Shown: positions 56,401-64,000 of the stretch, piece by piece
How positions within the stretch are numbered: the first letter of the stretch is position 1
Layout: every line of letters begins with the position of its first letter
Origin: Tribonema minus
Lineage: Eukaryota; Sar; Xanthophyceae; Tribonematales; Tribonemataceae
NCBI GenBank assembly: GCA_017506865.1
Contig: JAFCMP010000057.1
Span: forward strand, 1,178,001 to 1,242,000
Direction of reading: 5' to 3'
DNA: 64,000 nt
Made by a program: the position numbers and the translations under genes
The notes under the pieces: model-generated
What the model saw: the letters and a program-made list of their open reading frames with translations, nothing else
What the model was told of the DNA's origin: nothing
Databases searched by the model: none

Positions 56401-56937
56401 AGGGGCTGTGCTCGCACCATCACACTCAGCCAATTCATGAAGCACTTGTCTAATTCACATGTCAGAAGAGAGAAAAAAAGCAACGAACTGTGAAAGTTGC
56501 CCACCCCGCAGACGGTTTAGACATCTCTGTGATCCATTCGCAGGCATCCAGTCACATCACACCGCACGGACAACAACAGATTTGCGCTGCGTACAGAACG
56601 CAGCAGCGCCGCGCACAACGTACCTACCACATGTCTTGCAACTGCCGTATCCCACTACCCTCTCTAGTCATGGTAAAAACACTCCTGACACCGCTGCCTT
56701 GCCACGAGCCCCCCCCCCCTCCCACCCCCCCCAGTCCCCCCCCCTAAGCTTCACCAGCCCCCCCCTCCGTGTCACCTTCCACGCCGTTGACAAACGCGAG
56801 GCGTCATGAGCGGCGGCTGCTGCAGCAGCGTTTGGCAGCACATTGCGCAGCAGCACTGCTCAGCAGCGCTGCGTGGCAGTGCCCCGCGCAGCTCAGCGGC
56901 AGCGCTCCGCAGCAGCGCACGCAAGAGTCCCACACGG

Positions 56938-59900
56938 TCAGTCGGTGTGCGGCATCCTGTACATGTCGAGGAAGTTGGGGTTGTACCTGCAGCAGATCTG
57001 CGCGCGAAGGCGAGGGAGAGGGCGGCTGAGTGCACAGCACGCAGGCGGGCGGTGAGATGCTAAGGCTGCGTCCATGGCATGTAGTTCGGGGCACACTGCG
57101 TAACCGCGCGCTGCCGTCACCGGGTCATTGAGCAACAGCGCCGTGTATCACACGCGCCGCACGCAGGACGCCCAACACAGAGATAATGATTCGTGATTAA
57201 TGGAGAGACGGTATGTTCGCAGCTAGGGACTGGCTTGATGTGTGTGCGTAAAGTGCTCAGCGCCCTTCCTCATTCTTTCTGAGCAACAACTGGTGCAGAG
57301 TGGCCAATGCTGCCGTGGCGCGCGTGGCGTGCGGCAGCGCTCCACCGCAGCGCGCTGCGCCTCTCTCCGCACGCGTGCACACGGACGAGACGGCGGGCGG
57401 CGCACCGTGCGCACGGCAACACGAGCTGAGCACTACCCCGCAGCAGCAGATGGCGGCAGCGACGCCGTGCCCATGTATACATTGCCAGCGCCCCCCCACC
57501 CCCCCCCTGACGTACGCACCTCATTCGCGTTGCGGCACGCGCCGATGGACGGCGCGACGCACTTGAGCGCGTCGACCTTGTCGGCGAGCGTGCGCAGCGC
57601 CGCCGCCCTCTGCGCCTCGATCGCGGACAGCGCGGCGTTGCGGCGCGCCTGCGCCGCCTCGTCGCTCTCGTCGGCGCCGGGCGGCACGCCGAGCGCGAGG
57701 GCGCGCGCGTCGCGCCAGCGCAGCTCGAGGCATGTCAGCGCGTCGCAGGTAGCGACGCACGTGCCGCCAACGTCGTCGCAGGAGGGCGCGCGCGGCACGC
57801 AACAGACCTGGCGCACGAGAGCGGAGGGGGGGGGGCGGTGTCGCGTAATCAGCAGCGCTCAGAATGAAGGATGGGTGGTGTCAGCGAGCGCAAGTGGGGA
57901 TTGTCTCGTGATCAGCAGCGCTCCGCATGATGGTACAGCAGAGCGGCACGCGCCGCCGACGTCCTCGCATGAGGGCGTGCGCGGCACGCAGCAGACCTGG
58001 TGCACGCAGGGGGGGGGGGGCGGTCAGTGGTATGATGATGACACTGCGTCCGACGTCCGACATCCCAGCGAGCATCTTCTGAACCTCTGCGAGTACTCGA
58101 AGGCATGGCACGCATCGATTTTAGCCGGGCTGTGCCCACAGGCCTCTCATGTCACAACAAACACGCCATTCAGCAGCGGCAGATGCGGTATCATTGGCTG
58201 ACCTTGCCGTCGTCGCAGGCGCCGTCCGCGACTGAGCACTGCATGTTGGACAGGAAGATCTTGCGCGCGGTCACCGCGAGCCGCTTGCAGCCCTTGGTGC
58301 ACGCCACGCAGTCAGACACGCACCTGAGGGCGGCGCAGCGGCAGCAGCAGCAGCGGCAGCAGCAGCAGGTCTGAGCTTCACTTGCAGAGAGGTATGGCGG
58401 GCCAGCAACGGTTGAAAGGAAGCAGCATGCGGTGCTCGGCTCACTCAGAAAGGAGGAGCGGAGTCGCATGTGCACACTGTTCGGCGGTTGGAGCACAGGA
58501 GCAGCGACAGCAGCACACGGTTATATACGCGTTACCTGCCTGGCGCTCAGGGATGCCTCATTGGCGTGCATGACAGTTGACGCAGTGGCCGCATGCACGT
58601 GCGCATATGCAGCAGCATTGTGAGGCGCTCAATGGCATTTTCAAGACTTCAAAATACAATCAGCTGCGCAGGTGCAAAGTGCTGGGTGACCTCAGCAGCT
58701 GCGCACTCAGGAGTGGCCGTGGCGGGCTGCAGTGGTGCACCGTGTAAGGGGCCTACAGCTTCTCTGCGCGTCAGCTCGATGTCCAGCGAAGTGCATGCTT
58801 GTCTGTGCTCAGGGTTGACTAAGGGTAGCTCTTGCTCGCAGACGAGCCGTCGCCGGTTGCTTTAGGCCTGCCAGTAATGGTTGTGTCTGTACTTATTAGG
58901 GTTGCTCAGGCACACAAGGCACAGTGTCTACTTTGCACCTCGTTGCTGCACGAGACGCTGGCCTAAGCTTGGTGGGCGTTGAGCGCCGCTGCCATGTGCG
59001 ACTTACGTTCCGCCGAGCTTGTCGCACTGTGGCGCGGGGCACTGGTCGCACGAGGCCTGTGGAGAGCGGCGGCGCAGTCGCGCACAGTGAGAATGCTGTT
59101 GATTGTGCACTGCAAGGCAGCGGAGAAACTGTGCCGGCGGCGCTGCAGTCACTCGCCCCTGCTGCTGCGACACGCCATAATCGGCAGGTCGCACGGCAGC
59201 GCGCGCCGCCGTTGTGCGGTTCGGTGTCGTGTGCAGCGCTTTCAGTGCAACTGCTGCGCTCGGATGAGTGCATGAAGCATTTTCAGGCAGTTGCATGCAC
59301 CAGGACCAAATGCCGCTGCCATGATCCCTTGCATAAACTTCAACACGTGATGCATCTCGTGGCAGCCAGATTGGAGGCAGAGGCGGGGGTTCGGTGCACT
59401 CTGCCAGTATTAGGCTTTGATGAAAATCAGCAGACAAGAAGTAAGAAGTGTTGGAGAGTGGATCACAATAGATTCTATTTCGAAGTATCCTAAAGAGGAA
59501 CTAAGCAAAGCTGCAGTCGTGCAAAGGCTCAGCATTTGCACATTTCCAAAGACGGCACTTTGGGTGTCGTGTCTGTTCCGTTCGTGGCCTAATGTTCACA
59601 TCCAGACCGCCACAAGGGCAGACCGTCGCACGTAGGCAACAAGGCGGCAGAGCACTATGCGAGAACCGCAACAGACAAGGCAAGCTAGCAGCCCTTCCTT
59701 GCAAGACATTGATCCCTGTCGCAACGGAGGCCACTTACATCTCCTCCGATGGTGGTTGCAGCGACGCAGTCCGGCAGATTCTCATTCCAGCTGTCATCAT
59801 ACTGTAGAAGCAGATACAGAATCAGCGAAGCAGCAAAGATACACGATGGCGCGGTGATCGACCGTATGAGTCTCGGAACCATGTTCCCAACAACGCGATG

Positions 59901-60154
59901 CTGGCAATCATTGCTACTACACGCAATGCTGCAACTCCATCGCCAACAGAGAAGTAGGGCATCTGACTTAGAGCAAATGTGCTTCAAGTTCATCTGACTC
60001 GACGACAGCCTCACACCTTGCAGGTCCTGATCTTAGTTTGCGCGGCAGTAATGAGCTCCCGTGCGTCTCGTTCGAGGTCCACGACGCACTTGCAGTGATT
60101 GGCGGAGGCGCATCCGGCAGACGCCAAGAACAGCATGAGCGCTGCCGTCCTCAT
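56938..60154 (-). CDS. Secreted Cys-rich protein of unknown function
   Basis: Six exons in minus order, phase-consistent: 60154-60017, 59801-59739, 59056-59007, 58323-58203, 57807-57520, 56997-56938; 239 aa. The N-terminus is a clear signal peptide (MRTAALMLFLASAGCASA) followed by NHCKCVVDLERDARELI. Many paired Cys residues follow: PDCVAATT, SCDQCPAPQCDKLGGT, CVSDCVACTKGCKRLAV, NMQCSVADGACDDGK and VCCVPRAPSCDDVGGTCVAT. An Ala-rich helical stretch (ADESDEAAQARRNAALSAIE) and a short last exon CCRYNPNFLDMYRMPHTD complete it. The pattern predicts an extracellular or lumenal disulfide-bonded protein. I do not recognise the family. The exon 59056-59007 to 58323-58203 join is supported only by phase. 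Confidence 0.72.
57790..58012 (-). repeat. Duplicated acceptor and exon start
   Basis: The start of exon 57807-57520 and its acceptor (CAGGTCTGTTGCGTGCCGCG) have a copy ~190 bp upstream in the minus sense (57945-58003, CAGGTCTGCTGCGTGCCGCG), with shared flanking ATCAGCAGCGCTC strings and a G/C run. Confidence 0.88.
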
Positions 60155-62416
60155 GATTTTGAAATGAAGTCTTGCAAGGACTGCTTGCTGTTTGCTAGCC
60201 CGGGGGTGTTGCTGTTGGTTTTGGCGAGCATTCGAGTTGCAATAGGCAACTTCATGCGGCAGTTACATTTTTACGTTTCGACGAAACCGTCTTGGTGTGG
60301 AGTGAGAGGCGAGGCTGTGCTGGTGGGTGGGTGGCCACCATGGTGCAGAAGAACCTTGCCCCACAGCCATTTTGCCAAGGACAAGTGGCTGATGTATGTT
60401 TCGGAATCAATACCGTAGCCGACCTCTGCAATGCCCGCTGGAATCAGCGACTCATAAGGGTGATCACTGATCAAACCACCAGGACCAGACGTGGGAACAG
60501 CCATCATGTCAGTTACCTGACAAAAGACGATAGCTATACAGCTGACGTCTCCGTAGTCAAATGCGACAGCAGCAGAGAGAGCGCCGGTCATCAGCAAGCA
60601 TGGCAGAGGTTGTCGTCAGGGCCGCGACCTGCACGTGCCGGCATTTGCCCATGCCATTGCCCCGCGCGCACGGTGTCTACGAAACAGCTGACCAGGCTTG
60701 GTCGCTACTTGTGTCGCTGCCGACGATGTCGTGGCGCAGGCCTCACTCTCCCTGCATCAACGCCTCCCCCCTCCCCTTTGGCTTGACGCCAGTGCCACCT
60801 CGGCTGGCGATAGATAGTCAGCGTGGCCATTGTTGATCATGCCTACCTACTTTTGCCAGGGTTTGTTTGTGGTGTTGAGCCAAGTCATCAAGGAAAGACC
60901 TGCGTGAAACAGGAATTTCCGTACCAGGCCACAGCAGTGACATGGCGGCGGCAACACTGATGACCCTGAGCAGGTTCTTCCGTAGACACTGTGGATGCTC
61001 TGCAATTGGCGAAGCCTGCAAGCGCAGGCCGCGGCTCTCAAGACAGGACTCGCCATGCTTGCCGCTGTCCCTGCCGATGACCTGTGCTCTCACTGCAGGT
61101 GCTGCTGCAGAGATTGCCTGCCGTGCTGCTGCTGCTGCCTGGTGATGACACCATGTTAGTTGATCATGCCAGAATGGGTCCTGGCGGTCCTCCAGAGGTC
61201 ACGTCAGGTCTGATGGTTTGATGGGCTGGCAGCTGCTGGAATGGGCTCCAGCGGACCATGGCAGACGTTGACACACAAAGTTCTTTTGTGAAACATCAGC
61301 AAACAGCCTTGTAGCAGGAGGGGCGGCAGCTGTGGCAGTTTCAGTTCTTGCTGATCCCCTGGGCGAGCATTGGGGCAAGCACGTCACTCACTTTCACATT
61401 CACGCCTCTCCCTGTGAAGCAGTTGAGTTGAACCTGAAGTTTACGCTTGAAACAGAAGTTCAAGTTGAGATGTCGTGTGCAGATCTGTTCTGACCTGATG
61501 ATGATGACGTTCTGTTATCATGGCACTTGGCATGACATGTTGGTGATGTGTGGGTCCTTGCTAAGTTCCCAGTGCGCGAGACGCCGTCTCAGGCTCAGCT
61601 TGCAGGAGGCCACACAGGGCCCGAGGGGGTCAGGTAGAATGCTACAAAGCCATATAGGCTGGACTGTTGGCCGATCCACCTACATGGCCAGCTGAGCCGC
61701 TGCGGGCCCGCAGCGTTGACAGATTACCCAGCGGTTTCATGTGTGCGCTTGCATCAGCCAGCCTGAGAAAGCACCGCTCCGCACCAGCGGCATAGGACTA
61801 CAAAAGTATCATTAAAGCGCAAAAAAAAAAGAAGTGTCTCAAACATCAGCTTCTTCCATTGTCACGCTGGACATGTGTTGCGCTCTTGGCGTACAAACAA
61901 CTGGACACAAAGTTATTTCACCAGCGACGGGGGACAAGAGACGCGGGGCGTGAACACTGAAGCCAGCCTCGCACCTCCCCCCCCCATCGGCCCTGCAGGG
62001 CGCTATATATGTACCAATGGCAGCATGGACTGTGCCCCCTCCCCCCTCCCTCTGCTCCACTCTACATGCCGCCGACAGGGCGCAGCACAGGGGCTTCCTC
62101 ATCTCCCGCGCCTACATGGCTTCCTTATTTCCCGAGCCTACATGCCGGCACGCACCACACAACAATAATCTCTCTCTCTTCCGCGCACGGGCGCTGCCGT
62201 GTCGGGGATCACAGCCGCACGCAACTCATCAGTCATTGGCCCACACCCCCCCCCCGCAGCTGTCGACCGCCGCCAGTCTGTAGCCGCCGCCGCCGCCGCC
62301 GCATGCGCGCCCCGCTCCCGCTCCTGCGCGCGCGCCGCCGCGGCACCGCACGCGCGCTCCGCAACGCCCGCCACCCCCTTCCTGCACACCGAGAACACAC
62401 CGCGCAGCAGCAGCGC
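60155..62416. other. Low-GC stretch with one uncertain gene
   Basis: Apart from the uncertain minus-strand frames at 60271-61056, nothing supportable is seen. TTGAAGTT-type motifs cluster at 61420-61465 and a poly-A run is at 61820-61831. Confidence 0.4.
60271..60575 (-). CDS. Hypothetical open frame, possible terminal exon
   Basis: The frame reads VPTSGPGGLISDHPYESLIP then EVGYGIDSETYISHLSLAKW and ends HQDGFVET before a stop at 60271. Its composition looks protein-like, unlike nearby frames. Another minus-strand frame with ATG at 61056 (MASPVLRAAACACRLRQLQS) looks like an organelle presequence and could be its first exon, but I could not join them with certain splice sites. Function unknown. 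Confidence 0.35.
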
Positions 62417-64000
62417 CTACTTGTCCCAGAACGCCAGCGCCGCGCCCTTGTCCCACGACGTGGCGACGGCAGCGGGCGCCGGCGGCGCGGCATCCGCAGC
62501 GCTGCTCAGCGGTTCCTCCTCCTCGGCAGCAGCGGCGGCGGCGGCCTTGACCGGCGCGCCGTTCTCCTCAGCGGCGTCGAGCGGCGCCGCCGCGTCGGCG
62601 CCGGCGTCGCCGGCAGCAGCAGCAGCGGCGGCGCCGTCATCAGCAGTGCTCAGCGCCGCGACCGCGCTGCTCAGCTCCTCGGCGGCGGCGGCGGCGGCAG
62701 TGGCGGAGGCAGCGGGCGTGCTCAGCATGGCGGCAGGCTCCGCCTCTGCGGCGGGCGCTGCCTCGGCGGCGGGAGGGGGGACGGCGGCAGCGGCGGCGGC
62801 GGCGGGCGGCGGCGGCAGCACCGCGCTGCCGCCGTGGTCGGCGTTGAGCGTGATGCCCGTGAAGCCGGAGCGGTTCTCAGAGCGCTCCATGATGCCGCCG
62901 GAGCCCATGCCTGGGGGTGCAGTTGGGGCGGGGGTGTAGGGGGCGGGGGGGGGCAAGGTGAGCTCCGTTCGGTACGAGTGAGAACGGGGTGCAGCAGGGA
63001 TGGTGGTGAATGTCGATGGCTTCGGTCGCGAGCGCGCAGAGCGCGCGCGTGCGCACAGAGGGCTCGTGCGCGTGTTTGCCTGCCATGCGCATCGGCATCC
63101 TCACAGTCGCGCACCGTCCGCTGCGGCCGCGCGGTGCACGTCGCATTTGCCATGTGCCGCTCGAGCCACTTTGAAGCAAGTGTAACTGCAGCATGAACTT
63201 GGAAGCAGCGCTAAACAGCGCGGGCGCGCGCGTCAGTGCTCAACGCTTGGCTTGCACGTGTCGCAGCACACTACTGGCGCTTGGTGGCACGCTCCGGCTT
63301 TCACCGAATGTGCTTGCTCGTGCAAGCTCACACATGCCTGTGTATGGACAAATCAACGCGCGCTTCACCCGACAACTCTGACGCACGAATGACTTGCACA
63401 CGCCGAAGCGTGCCACATACGGCACACATTCGCGTCAGCGCACGACGCACACACGCGTCCGCGCCCCCTCGCGACCCCCTTCCCCCCCCCCCGCCCCCCG
63501 GCATACCCCCACCCCTCTACCAACATGCCCCCCAGACTCACGAATGCCCACAGGCAGCGCACTGCACGCCACGGCACCATACGCACGCACAAACCCCCGT
63601 AAGCAACAAGACACTGCGTCAGCACTCGGGACCACACATGTGAACGCCCACTGCGATGCCGCGGACGGCATCAGCGCGCACTCTTCGACTTGTACAGAGC
63701 ACACTTGCAATGCTCCACTACAGGGTCCACATGTGCCTCTACGCGTTGGCTACATCAGAGCAGACACTTGGTTGTCAGACTCCACCTCGCTGATTCGCAG
63801 CGCGCGCTGCCGCTCATGTGTGTGTATCTGTACCTATACTTCAAAAGTTGAAGTATAGCGTACTTCAAAATTGAAGTATAATGCACATACCCGTGAGCGG
63901 CACGGAGTTTGCGTCCGCGCCCGGACTTGCATATGTCAGCGCCCGTGGTGATGCCGCTCGCGGGCACCTCCTTGCGCTCCATGATGCCGTAATGATGCTC
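62417..64000 (-). CDS. Ala-rich protein, 5' end outside window
   Basis: The last exon 62910-62417 begins GMGSGGIMERSENRSGFTGI, runs through long Ala/Pro/Glu tracts and ends SWDKGAALAFWDK before TAG. An upstream exon reaching the window edge (64000-63891) encodes HHYGIMERKEVPASGITTGA and DICKSGRGRKLRAAHG. Both carry a GIMER(K/S)E motif, so they very likely belong together, but the two splice sites differ in phase and an intermediate exon must be missing. I do not recognise the family; the repeated short motif in a disordered protein suggests a binding or microtubule-associated role, which is inference. Confidence 0.5.

Larger units (their letters stand above)
55069..56937. other. Intergenic region between convergent genes
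   Basis: It holds the 3' flanks of the MBL-fold gene and the secreted Cys-rich gene, one weak gene candidate (55208-55543) and the dispersed repeat copy 4. Composition around 56050-56500 is clearly more AT-rich than the rest of the window. Confidence 0.5.

Noticed and set aside
58896-59273. Minus-strand 125-codon frame upstream of exon 59056-59007
   Set aside because: The spliced Cys-rich model uses a different frame here, with consistent phases and a signal peptide; this frame lacks support.
62009-63196. Long plus-strand open frame of ~395 codons
   Set aside because: It is an Arg/Gly-rich shadow of the minus-strand Ala-rich exon; GC-rich codons keep several frames open.
1-64000. tRNA, rRNA or other structured RNA genes
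   Set aside because: I found no convincing cloverleaf, conserved box or rRNA segment by eye; a covariance-model search would be needed to exclude them.

Overview
The window is nuclear DNA of a GC-rich, intron-rich eukaryote, most likely a unicellular alga with a complex (secondary red-type) plastid such as a haptophyte or stramenopile. Two lines of evidence support this. Every recognisable gene is broken into short exons with GT-AG introns whose reading phases fit together. Two predicted proteins (genes starting at 36906 and 49719) begin with a signal peptide whose predicted cleavage site is followed by Phe, the pattern of secondary plastids. The species is not determined.

Layout: (1) 1130-14309 (+), a large cytoskeletal-type protein with IQ motifs, a p25-alpha (TPPP) domain, Cys/His zinc-finger segments and WW-type segments, 17 exons. 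(2) 14950-16140, a ~1.2 kb imperfect palindrome (foldback element). (3) 16392-18510 (+), EMG1/NEP1, an 18S rRNA methyltransferase. (4) 19518-30024 (-), MRE11, 16 exons. (5) 31695-36484 (-), a MAP kinase kinase, 9 exons. (6) 36906-41230 (+), a plastid-targeted isocitrate lyase/PEP mutase-family lyase, divergent from (5) across ~420 bp. (7) 41924-48056 (+), a KH-domain RNA-binding protein with poly-Gln and Gly-rich tracts. (8) 49719-55068 (+), a plastid-targeted metallo-beta-lactamase-fold protein of the plant/cyanobacterial QGL-DH type. (9) 56938-60154 (-), a secreted Cys-rich protein of unknown function. (10) 62417-64000 (-), an Ala-rich protein whose 5' end lies outside the window. The genes are housekeeping and signalling genes with no obvious shared pathway.

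The most unusual property is in the introns. At many exon-intron junctions the end of the exon, the splice site and the start of the intron are repeated in tandem as 2-6 decaying copies with periods of about 110-230 bp. I see this at both donors and acceptors in six of the ten main genes. The copies often keep a usable GT or AG and carry two recurrent motifs: a TTCAACTTCAA-type element and degenerate CCCTAA/TTAGGG telomere-like strings. Many acceptors are preceded by almost pure C homopolymers instead of mixed pyrimidine tracts. A short dispersed repeat of ~120 bp occurs in at least four copies.

Exon coordinates were read by eye from homology, GT/AG sites and phase consistency. No transcript or database evidence was available.
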